From a bacterium (GTDB taxonomy: Bacteria; Patescibacteriota; 4484-211): DNA of 6,256 bases. Position numbers and translations under genes: made by a program. Position 1 is the stretch's first letter; each line of letters starts with the position of its first letter. The notes below the pieces were generated by a model that was not told where the DNA came from, made no database searches, and saw nothing but the letters and a program-made list of their open reading frames with translations. Positions 1 to 6,091 of the stretch are shown in pieces. The stretch is taken from positions 1 to 6,256 of the forward strand of contig JALUVT010000134.1 in the NCBI GenBank assembly GCA_027020325.1. Reading direction: 5' to 3'.

Positions 1-1239
1 CGCGACCGGATTATCTTTCCCCTTCGCAACCAATGGGGGCAATTGATTGGCTTTAGCGGTCGTGCTTTAGAAAAAAATGTTGCCGCCAAATATCTTAATT
101 CACCGGAAACAATTCTTTTTCAAAAACGGCGTTTCCTTTACGGTCTTTACCAAGCGCGTTCAGCCTTAAAAGAGAAAAAGAAAATTATTCTGGTCGAAGG
201 CCTTTTTGATGTTTTAACCGCCCATCAACAGGGGTGGCCCTTAATTGTTGCTCCTTTGGGAACAGCCTTAACTGCGGAACAGGTCCAATTGCTGCAGCGG
301 CAAGTGGAAATAGTTTATCTGGCTTTTGATCAAGACGAGGCCGGGCAACGGGCGCGGGAGCGAGCCTTGCCTTTGCTTGAAGCAGCAGGATTAAAAAGCC
401 GCGTTCTACATTGGTCGGGGGCGCAAGATTTGGATGAACTGCTGCGTTCCCGGCCGCAAGAATTAAAAAAAGTTTTAGCGGGCGCAGTTGACGGCTTTAC
501 CTACCTTCTCCAAGAGGGGGCGCGGCGTTTTGATTTGCAGCAGCCGGCCGGGCAATTGGCGTTATTAAAATTTGTCCTTCCTTTTTATCAGGCCGCACCC
601 AGTGAATTGGCGCGGCAGAATTATTGTCAGCAATTGGCCGATTTTCTCGCTGTAGAGGAGGAAGCATTGAAAGCGGATCTTTCGCGTTTAAGCTCCGCCC
701 CCTCCCCTCTTGCCGGGCCCGAAGAAAGAAAAAAAGAGGATTTTGTGTTGCTGCAGCGTTCGCGGCAGGAAGTAGTAACCGATTATTTACTGCAGTTAAT
801 GCTGCAGGCCCCTTCTTGGCTTTGGTCTCTCGCTGAATGGCAGAAAACAGTTTTGGAGCTTGAAGAAAAGTTTTGGCCGCGGCAAAAGCAAAAACAAATT
901 TATCAACTCTTACAGCAAATCGTGGCCGCGGCAAAAGAAGTCTCATTGGAAAAAGTGCTGGCGCAACTTCCACCAGCCGCGCGTTCCTTAGCCCAGCGTT
1001 TGGCTTTGAGTCTCTTGGACTTAAAAACCCCCGATGATTTTCTGGCCGAAGCCCAGCGCGCAGTTGAGGAAGCGAAAAAATTATTCTACCAAAAAGAATT
1101 ACAGCATCTTATTGCTCAATTAAAAAGAGCTGAAGCAGAAAATTCTCTTGCACCAGAGGAATTATCGCGGCTACAAAAAAAGATTCAACAACTGACGACT
1201 TTTTTAGCCCGTTGGAAAAAATCCCCCCCTTCTTCTTAG
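1..1239 (+). CDS. dnaG: DNA primase DnaG, 3' portion (5' end outside window)
   Basis: DnaG synthesises the short RNA primers that start Okazaki fragments and works with the replicative helicase DnaB. The frame is open from base 1, so this is the last 412 residues. The zinc-binding domain and the first part of the polymerase domain lie upstream; the first visible residues (RDRIIFPLRN) match roughly residue 200 of E. coli DnaG. Visible in order: the basic-subdomain signature IGFSGRAL and KYLNSPET (window residues ~16-37), then the Toprim catalytic fold with VEGLFDV (Glu66, Asp70), the LGTALT segment and FDQDEAG (Asp110, Asp112), which together form the metal-binding acidic cluster. The last ~170 residues are charged and helical, as expected for the DnaB-binding domain. 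A TTG at 43 is an internal Leu codon, not a start. The TAG stop lies inside the tail of the convergent small gene. Identification is firm. Confidence 0.97.
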   Translation, partial: RDRIIFPLRNQWGQLIGFSGRALEKNVAAKYLNSPETILFQKRRFLYGLYQARSALKEKKKIILVEGLFDVLTAHQQGWPLIVAPLGTALTAEQVQLLQRQVEIVYLAFDQDEAGQRARERALPLLEAAGLKSRVLHWSGAQDLDELLRSRPQELKKVLAGAVDGFTYLLQEGARRFDLQQPAGQLALLKFVLPFYQAAPSELARQNYCQQLADFLAVEEEALKADLSRLSSAPSPLAGPEERKKEDFVLLQRSRQEVVTDYLLQLMLQAPSWLWSLAEWQKTVLELEEKFWPRQKQKQIYQLLQQIVAAAKEVSLEKVLAQLPPAARSLAQRLALSLLDLKTPDDFLAEAQRAVEEAKKLFYQKELQHLIAQLKRAEAENSLAPEELSRLQKKIQQLTTFLARWKKSPPSS

Positions 1240-1451
1240 CTTTTTAAGGATTGCGGCTGGCCAATTGTACTGCGGTGCAGAAACCAAACACTGATCATTA
1301 CTCCAGCCAAAGAAAAGAAAAAGAGAAGAAGAAATTTCCAAAACAATAATTGGAGATGACTTAGAGAAGCCCAGTCCAGTAACCAGAACAAAGTCCCCAA
1401 GAGAATAGCAAAAACTACCAAAAAGGCAGTGATGATTAAAAAGTCTTTCAT
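1236..1451 (-). CDS. small two-helix membrane protein, unknown function, last gene of the groESL operon
   Basis: I do not recognise this 71-residue protein. It is very hydrophobic, with two predicted membrane segments at about residues 4-26 (LIITAFLVVFAILLG..) and 33-58 (LQLLFWKFLLLFFF..), joined by a short DWASLS loop. Charges at both ends (K2-D3, then H59-R60 and K70) suggest a hairpin with both termini in the cytoplasm. Support for a real gene: it starts 10 nt after the groEL stop, has the best Shine-Dalgarno in the window (AAGGGG, 6 nt before ATG), and its composition is that of a membrane protein rather than a random reading frame. Its TAA overlaps the dnaG TAG tail to tail (bases 1236-1239). 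Co-transcription with groESL is inferred from spacing. A functional link to the chaperonin is possible but unproven. Confidence 0.75.
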   Translation of the reverse strand: MKDFLIITAFLVVFAILLGTLFWLLDWASLSHLQLLFWKFLLLFFFSLAGVMISVWFLHRSTIGQPQSLKS

Positions 1452-1457
1452 TAATTA

Positions 1458-1463
1458 CCCCTT
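1458..1463 (-). promoter_or_regulatory. Shine-Dalgarno site of the 71-aa membrane protein gene
   Basis: On the minus strand the sequence reads TAAGGGGTAATTAATG. The groEL stop TAA supplies the first bases of AAGGGG, and six bases (TAATTA) separate it from the ATG. A ribosome ending groEL would therefore stop on top of this site, which favours translational coupling. This is the strongest ribosome binding site in the window and decides the ATG at 1451 as the start. Confidence 0.7.
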
Positions 1464-3075
1464 ACATTCCTCCGGGAGGCATGCCCGGGGGGAGGTTGTT
1501 CTTTTCTTCCTTCTCCGGTAAATCAACGACCAGAGCTTCGGTAGTAATAATCATCACCGCCACCGAAGCGGCATTTTGCAACGCCGAGCGGGTTACCTTG
1601 GCCGGATCAACAACTCCGGCTTCAAACATTGAAGTAAACTCGCCCTTTAAGACATTAAATCCATAGTCAACTTTTTCTTCTTTCATAATTTCATTAAGCA
1701 CCCAGCCGTCATCATAGCCGGCATTTTTGACCAATTGACGCAAAGGCTGTTCCAGCGCGCGGTAGACAATTTTATAGGCCACGGAGTGCTCTTTTTCTTT
1801 CTCCAAAACTTGCCGCGCGCGGAGGAGAGCAACCGCCCCGCCGGGAACAATTCCTTCTTCAATTGCCGCCCGGGTTGCGGCAACGGCATCTTCAACGCGG
1901 TGTTTCTTTTCCTTCATTTCAACCTCAGTTGCTGCACCAACCCCCAGCACCGCGACCCCCCCGGCCAACTTGGCCAAGCGCTCCTCAAGTTTTTCGCGGT
2001 CATAATCAGAGTCTGTAGTTTTGATTTGTTCGCGAATCTGCGCCATGCGGGCTTCAATATTCTTTTGCTCTCCGCGTCCGCCAACGATAACTGTTTCATC
2101 TTTATTGGAAACAACTTTGTCCGCGCGGCCTAAATCTTCCAAGGTTGCGCTGTCTAGTTTTCGTCCCACTTCTTCGGAAATAACCTTGCCTCCGGTTAAG
2201 ACAGCAATGTCTTCGAGCATGGCCTTGCGGCGATCACCAAAGCCCGGCGCTTTGACGGCCAAAACATTAAAAGTACCCCGCAGTTTATTGACGACCAAAG
2301 TCGCCAATGCTTCACCTTCAATATCTTCACAGATAACGACGAGGTTCTTGGAAACTTTGATTAAGTTTTCCAGCAACGGCAGAATGTCATTGAGGGAAGA
2401 AATCTTTTGATCCGTAATTAAAATATAGGGATCTTCAACTACCGCTTCCATCCGTGCGGGATCAGTAACAAAGTAGGGTGAAGCATAGCCTTTATCGAAC
2501 TGCATTCCCTCGCGGTAATCAACTTCAAATTCCAACCCTTTTGATTCTTCAACTGTAACTACGCCTTCATTACCGACTTTATCCAGTGCTTCGGCAATAA
2601 GACGGCCAATCTCGGGATCCGCAGCTGAAATTGTCGCCACCTGCGCCTTTTCTTCTTTACTCGAAACCGGTTTGGCCATTTTCTTAATTTCTGCGGCCAC
2701 TTTATTAACTGCTTCCAAAATTCCCGCCCGCAAGGTCATTGGATTAACCCCGGCGGCAATATTTTTAAGAGCTTCATCAACAATCGCCTGGGCTAAAACA
2801 ACGGAAGTGGTGGTTCCATCTCCGGCCACATCATTGGTTTTGGAGGCCGCTTCTTTAATCAACTGCGCCCCCATGTTCTCAAAGGGATCGGGGAGTTCAA
2901 TTTCCTGCGCCACTGTTACGCCGTCATGAGTAACCGTGGGGCCGCCAAAACTTTTGGCTAAAGCAACATTGCGGCCTTTGGGACCCAGGGTAGTGGCGAC
3001 CGCGGCGGCCAGTTGATCAATCCCGCGTTTTAGTTTTTCTCGTGCTTGTTCTTTGTAAATAATTTGTTTGGCCAT
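1462..3075 (-). CDS. groEL: chaperonin GroEL (Hsp60), full length, 537 aa
   Basis: GroEL assembles into two stacked seven-membered rings that enclose and fold cytosolic proteins with GroES and ATP. All landmarks are present: the nucleotide-binding loop TLGPKGRN (residues 29-36), GDGTTT (85-90, with Asp86 in the metal/ATP site), the apical helices for substrate and GroES binding around [13 protein letters not shown] (226-238) and [15 protein letters not shown] (250-264), [11 protein letters not shown] (276-286), the catalytic Asp396 in RVEDA, and the family signature [12 protein letters not shown] (403-414). The C-terminus is the flexible Gly/Met-rich tail PPGMPPGGM. Length is close to the usual ~540-550. 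The MAK.. start is conserved in the family. The ATG lies 2 nt after the groES stop and has no visible Shine-Dalgarno (upstream bases TTAATAAATAATC), so translation probably depends on coupling to groES. Confidence 0.99.
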   Translation of the reverse strand: MAKQIIYKEQAREKLKRGIDQLAAAVATTLGPKGRNVALAKSFGGPTVTHDGVTVAQEIELPDPFENMGAQLIKEAASKTNDVAGDGTTTSVVLAQAIVDEALKNIAAGVNPMTLRAGILEAVNKVAAEIKKMAKPVSSKEEKAQVATISAADPEIGRLIAEALDKVGNEGVVTVEESKGLEFEVDYREGMQFDKGYASPYFVTDPARMEAVVEDPYILITDQKISSLNDILPLLENLIKVSKNLVVICEDIEGEALATLVVNKLRGTFNVLAVKAPGFGDRRKAMLEDIAVLTGGKVISEEVGRKLDSATLEDLGRADKVVSNKDETVIVGGRGEQKNIEARMAQIREQIKTTDSDYDREKLEERLAKLAGGVAVLGVGAATEVEMKEKKHRVEDAVAATRAAIEEGIVPGGAVALLRARQVLEKEKEHSVAYKIVYRALEQPLRQLVKNAGYDDGWVLNEIMKEEKVDYGFNVLKGEFTSMFEAGVVDPAKVTRSALQNAASVAVMIITTEALVVDLPEKEEKNNLPPGMPPGGM

Positions 3076-3077
3076 GA

Positions 3078-3389
3078 TTATTTATTAACAACAGCTAAAA
3101 TGTCATTTTCACTAAGAATATAGTATTTGTGTTCACCAACTTCAATTTCATCGGGGCTGTATTTACGGAAAATAATTTCCTGCCCCACTTCAATTTCGAG
3201 GGGAATGCGTTCCCCGTCTTTGTTGCGCCGTCCCGGTCCCACGGCAATAACAATGCCGCGCTGGGGGCGTTCTTCTTTAGCCGTGTCGGGAATGATAATC
3301 CCGCTTTCAGTTTCGGTTTCTTGAGAAATCGGGTCAACCAGGACCCGGTCATTAAGAGGTTGAATGTTCGGTTCGCTCTTCTTCGTCAT
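3078..3389 (-). CDS. groES: co-chaperonin GroES (Hsp10), 103 aa
   Basis: GroES forms the seven-subunit lid that caps the GroEL chamber. Visible landmarks: the family N-terminal strand [10 protein letters not shown] (residues 9-18), the mobile loop with its hydrophobic SGIIIP segment (29-34) that docks on GroEL apical domains, the core [10 protein letters not shown] (44-53), the E-V-G-Q-E-I-I-F strand (67-74), and the C-terminal [13 protein letters not shown] (89-101). It is about 6-8 residues longer than typical GroES because of a polar MTKKSEPN lead. The ATG at 3389 is the only start that keeps the whole first strand without running into non-conserved sequence. The ribosome site is weak (GAGAG about 10 nt upstream). 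It is the first gene of the groES-groEL-71-aa operon and diverges from mutS. Confidence 0.98.
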   Translation of the reverse strand: MTKKSEPNIQPLNDRVLVDPISQETETESGIIIPDTAKEERPQRGIVIAVGPGRRNKDGERIPLEIEVGQEIIFRKYSPDEIEVGEHKYYILSENDILAVVNK

Positions 3390-3432
3390 CGTTTAATGCT
3401 CTCGCCGTTAATTAATTTTCACTTACATTTTT

Positions 3433-3438
3433 ATTATA
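3433..3438 (-). promoter_or_regulatory. -10 box of the groESL promoter
   Basis: A perfect TATAAT on the minus strand in the context GTTTATAATAAA. It would start transcription near 3426 and give a leader of roughly 35 nt before the groES ATG. A perfect TTGACA also occurs on this strand at 3451-3446, but only 7 nt from the -10, too close to act as its -35. At normal spacing (16-18 nt) the -35 position is occupied by A-rich sequence with poor match. The promoter may rely on the strong -10 or on an alternative sigma factor or activator. Confidence 0.5.
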
Positions 3439-3444
3439 AACAAC

Positions 3445-3466
3445 TTGTCAAGAAATTTTTCTTCAA
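3445..3466. repeat. AT-rich inverted repeat in the groES/mutS divergent region, candidate operator
   Basis: The arms AAGAAA (3450-3455) and TTTCTT (3458-3463) form a perfect inverted repeat around a TT centre. It is flanked by a second matching pair, TTG (3445-3447) and CAA (3464-3466), with a 2-nt offset on the left. It overlaps the small palindrome CTTGTCAAG (3444-3452) and sits just upstream of the groES -10. The position suits a regulator-binding site controlling groESL, mutS or both. In such AT-rich DNA a short repeat like this can also arise by chance. Confidence 0.3.
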
Positions 3467-3473
3467 TTATTTT
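3445..3473 (+). promoter_or_regulatory. possible sigma-70-type promoter for mutS
   Basis: TTGTCA (3445-3450, five of six matches to TTGACA) is followed after 17 nt by TATTTT (3468-3473, four of six matches to TATAAT). Transcription would begin near 3480 and give a leader of about 50 nt to the mutS ATG at 3530. It competes with the downstream TATAAT at 3515 as the mutS promoter. The evidence is spacing and consensus match only. Confidence 0.3.
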
Positions 3474-3514
3474 TGTTGAAAGAAAGCCCTAAAACTCCTG
3501 CGCCGTTAATCGGT

Positions 3515-3520
3515 TATAAT
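3515..3520 (+). promoter_or_regulatory. TATAAT box just upstream of mutS
   Basis: A perfect TATAAT ends 9 nt before the mutS ATG at 3530. If used as a -10 box it would start transcription about 2-3 nt before the ATG, giving a nearly leaderless mRNA. No convincing -35 is seen 16-18 nt upstream, and there is no TG extension immediately before the hexamer. The upstream bases AGAAAAAGA give only a very weak ribosome site, which is consistent with leaderless initiation. The same arrangement recurs before mutL. Confidence 0.35.
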
Positions 3521-3529
3521 AGAAAAAGA

Positions 3530-6079
3530 ATGAAAGAAAAAAATCGCGCGGAAAAAGAAAAGGTGCTCACCCCGGCTCCTCCGTTCAAAACGCCGATGAT
3601 GCAGCAATATTGGGAGATTAAGCAGCAATATCGTGATAGTTTGCTTTTATTCCGCTTGGGTGATTTTTACGAGCTTTTTTTTGATGATGCCAAGATCGGG
3701 GCTGAGGTTTTGGGAATTGCTTTGACCGCGCGTTCCCGCGGGCAGGATGGCCGAATTCCCATGTGCGGTATCCCCTATCATGCCCTGGATTCCTATTTGG
3801 CCAAGTTAATTCAAGCCGGTTATAAAGTAGCGATTTGTGAACAATTGGAAAAACCCGCGCCGCAGAAAAAAATGGTTCGTCGTGCAGTGGTGCGGGTCGT
3901 AACCCCGGGGACTTTTTTGGCCGCGGAAGAAAAAGAGGGTCCGAATTTGCTTCTTACTTTTGTTCGCCGTTCCCGTCAATGGGGTTGGGCTTATCTTTCT
4001 TTAACAAGCGGGGAAATTTTTTTCCAAACTCAGCCGCGGCGCAAGCAGGAAAATGAGGGGGGACCAATTCCCGAGCTGATTCGACGGTTGAAACCGCGGG
4101 AGATTATCCTTTCTCCGGCTGATTATCAGAATCCGGAACTGCTGCGTCTTTTACAAAGCGAGAGTGAAGCCAGTCTTACTCCCTTTGCTCCCTGGGAGGA
4201 AGTTTTGTCCCAGGCTTTGCCCCGCTTGCGGCAACATTACCGCGTGGCTAACTTGGCTGCTTTTGGTTTGGAAGAAAAAAGAGATTATAGCGCTCTGCAA
4301 GCAGTTGCTATTTTATTAGCCTATTTAGAAGAGACGCAGAAAACAAGTCTCCTTCACCTCCGTCCCCCGCGGCGTCAGGAGGAGAAAGAATTTTTACAGC
4401 TTGATGAAACAACTTTGCGCAATTTAGAAATTTTTCGTTCGCGGAGCGGAGAGGTAGAGGGTAGTTTGTGGGCGGTTTTGAACCGCACCGTAACTGCTTT
4501 GGGGAGACGGACTTTGCGCCAGTGGCTGCTTTATCCCTTGCGTAATAAAGAAAAAATTGAACAACGCCTGGCTGCGGTTGATTTTTTCCGTCAGCAGCCG
4601 CGGCGCAGTGCTGAGATTCGTCGCCATTTGCAGCGAATTTTGGATTTGGAGCGGTTGCTGGCCAAGACCGTTCTGAAAACAGTTAATCCGCGTGATTTGG
4701 AAGGACTGCAGGTTTCCTTACGCGCGGCAAAAGAGATTGGACCGCTGTTGCCTGCGGCCGAACGGGCGCGCTGGCTGCCCGCGGCTTTGCTGAGACAGCT
4801 TGAGCCTTTGGTTGAGTTGCTGGAGCAAACTTTGCGCCCCAATCCTCCTCTGCTCCTGAATCAGGGCGGTTATATTGCCGACGGTGTTTCGCCGCTTTTG
4901 GATCAGTATCGCGAGATTATGTCCGGCAGCCGGCGCTGGCTGGAAGATTATGCTCGCCGCGAACGCGAACGAACGGGAATTAATTCATTAAAAGTAAAAT
5001 ATAATAAGGTTTTTGGTTTTTTTATTGAGGTCAGTAAGGCCAATCTCGCCCAAGTCCCCCCCGATTATCAGCGCAAACAAACTTTGGTTAATGCGGAGCG
5101 TTTTATTACGCCGGAATTAAAAGAGCGGGAAGCTTTGGCTTTGGAGGCCGAAGAAAAAGCGCGCCAGCTGGAAGAAGAACTTTTTTGGCAGTTGCGGGAA
5201 AAAGTATTGCCGTTCACCAATCTTTTGCAGGAGGTGGCGCGAAAATTAGCCGCACTGGATATTTACTGTGGTTTAGCTGAATTGGCGCGGGAAAATAATT
5301 ATTGCCGTCCCTCTTTAACGAGCGCGGGCAAGCTGGAGATTAAAGAAGGACGCCATCCTGTTCTGGAACAGGTTTTAGAGCAGCCTTTTGTCGCCAATGA
5401 TCTTTTGCTCGATCCGCAGGGGGCGCGGATTTGGCTGATTACCGGACCCAACATGGCTGGCAAATCAACTTTTCTGCGCCAGACCGCTTTGATTACGATC
5501 ATGGCTCAATTGGGAAGTTTTGTCCCCGCGCAAAAAGCAATAATTCCTCTACGCGATCGGATTTTTACCCGCATTGGCGCGGCCGATGATATTAGCCGCG
5601 GGCAGAGTACTTTTTTACTCGAGATGTTGGAAACAGCGAATATTCTCCATAATGCCACGGGTGAGAGTTTGGCGATTTTGGATGAAATCGGCCGCGGCAC
5701 CAGTACTTTTGATGGTCTGAGTATTGCCTGGGCGGTGGTTGAATATTTGGCGCGGCGGGGAAAAAACTGCCCCCTGACGCTTTTTGCAACGCATTATCAC
5801 GAATTAACTCAGCTCGGACGACAGCGGAGCGAGATTGCCAATTGGCAGATGGCCGTGGAAAAAGAGGGGGATGAAATTATTTTTTTGCATCGGGTGGTTC
5901 CCGGATCAGCTTGGCAGAGTTACGGAATTGAGGTTGCGGCTCTGGCCGGGCTTCCCGCCTCGGTTTTGCGCCGGGCGCGGGAGATTTTGCAGCGCTTGAA
6001 ACACCAGCAAAAGCGGCTCTTGCCGTCGCGCCAGGCAGTAAGGCGGCAGGAGAGCTTGTTTGAAAGTGGTTTTAATTAA
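3530..6079 (+). CDS. mutS: DNA mismatch repair ATPase MutS, 849 aa
   Basis: MutS dimers bind base mismatches and small loops and, as an ATP-driven clamp, recruit MutL. Numbering is from the ATG at 3530. Domain I carries the mismatch-reading Phe-X-Glu motif (GDFYELF, Phe46 and Glu48). The connector and lever/clamp regions follow, with KVKYNKVFGFFIEVSK and NAERFITPELKE in the clamp and core. The ATPase domain shows Walker A GPNMAGKST (639-647), DDISRGQSTF (686-695), the MutS signature with Walker B, DEIGRGTSTFDG (718-729), and the His-loop THYHEL (His755). Length matches the family. A TTG at 3473 would add 19 non-conserved residues and has no ribosome site, so the ATG is preferred; an ATG at 3596 would cut off residues just ahead of MMQQYWEIK. 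The C-terminal tail ends QESLFESGFN, containing a probable beta-clamp binding pentapeptide. mutL follows after 12 nt. Confidence 0.98.
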   Translation: MKEKNRAEKEKVLTPAPPFKTPMMQQYWEIKQQYRDSLLLFRLGDFYELFFDDAKIGAEVLGIALTARSRGQDGRIPMCGIPYHALDSYLAKLIQAGYKVAICEQLEKPAPQKKMVRRAVVRVVTPGTFLAAEEKEGPNLLLTFVRRSRQWGWAYLSLTSGEIFFQTQPRRKQENEGGPIPELIRRLKPREIILSPADYQNPELLRLLQSESEASLTPFAPWEEVLSQALPRLRQHYRVANLAAFGLEEKRDYSALQAVAILLAYLEETQKTSLLHLRPPRRQEEKEFLQLDETTLRNLEIFRSRSGEVEGSLWAVLNRTVTALGRRTLRQWLLYPLRNKEKIEQRLAAVDFFRQQPRRSAEIRRHLQRILDLERLLAKTVLKTVNPRDLEGLQVSLRAAKEIGPLLPAAERARWLPAALLRQLEPLVELLEQTLRPNPPLLLNQGGYIADGVSPLLDQYREIMSGSRRWLEDYARRERERTGINSLKVKYNKVFGFFIEVSKANLAQVPPDYQRKQTLVNAERFITPELKEREALALEAEEKARQLEEELFWQLREKVLPFTNLLQEVARKLAALDIYCGLAELARENNYCRPSLTSAGKLEIKEGRHPVLEQVLEQPFVANDLLLDPQGARIWLITGPNMAGKSTFLRQTALITIMAQLGSFVPAQKAIIPLRDRIFTRIGAADDISRGQSTFLLEMLETANILHNATGESLAILDEIGRGTSTFDGLSIAWAVVEYLARRGKNCPLTLFATHYHELTQLGRQRSEIANWQMAVEKEGDEIIFLHRVVPGSAWQSYGIEVAALAGLPASVLRRAREILQRLKHQQKRLLPSRQAVRRQESLFESGFN

Positions 6080-6085
6080 TATAAT
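6056..6085 (+). promoter_or_regulatory. possible promoter placing +1 at the mutL start codon
   Basis: A perfect TATAAT occupies 6080-6085, directly after the mutS stop codon. TTGTTT (6056-6061) lies 18 nt upstream, inside the mutS tail, and matches the first three bases of a -35. The ATG of mutL begins 7 nt after the last T of the hexamer, exactly where a transcript would start. No Shine-Dalgarno exists in the 12-nt gap, so either mutL is read from a leaderless mRNA or it is translated by carry-over from mutS. Confidence 0.4.
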
Positions 6086-6091
6086 ATTCTG

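Noticed and set aside
874..937. 15-bp direct repeat TGGCCGCGGCAAAAG at 874-888 and 923-937 in dnaG
   Set aside because: The two copies are read in different frames within a Gln/Lys/Ala-rich region and reflect CCGCGG plus A-rich codon use. There is no sign of a duplication of the surrounding sequence.
1469..1492. GC-rich palindromes at the 3' end of groEL (CCTCC-G-GGAGG, CCGGG..CCCGG, GGCATGCC) as a terminator
   Set aside because: No T run follows on the minus strand and the next gene starts a few bases later. The palindromes come from codons of the PGMPPGGM tail.
1735..2133. Plus-strand frame of 132 codons opposite groEL, and other long frames opposite groEL and mutS
   Set aside because: These overlap strongly conserved coding sequence on the other strand, and their translations show no family resemblance. 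They are explained by codon bias that makes stop codons rare on the opposite strand.
3393..3415. TTAATGCTC..GTTAATTAA as a diverged CIRCE operator
   Set aside because: Only about six of nine bases match one CIRCE half, and the required inverted GAGTGCTAA half is absent at the proper spacing.
3446..3451. Perfect minus-strand TTGACA as the groES -35
   Set aside because: It is only 7 nt from the TATAAT. At 16-19 nt downstream of it the sequence (AATGTA, TGTAAG) is not a convincing -10.
3129..3479. Plus-strand reading frame of 116 codons opposite groES
   Set aside because: It lies almost wholly antisense to conserved groES codons, has no ribosome site, and its protein has no recognisable motif. 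It is a shadow frame.
3473..3529. TTG at 3473 as the mutS start, giving 868 aa
   Set aside because: The extra 19 residues are not MutS-like, no Shine-Dalgarno precedes the TTG, and they would span the TATAAT at 3515. The ATG at 3530 gives a normal length.
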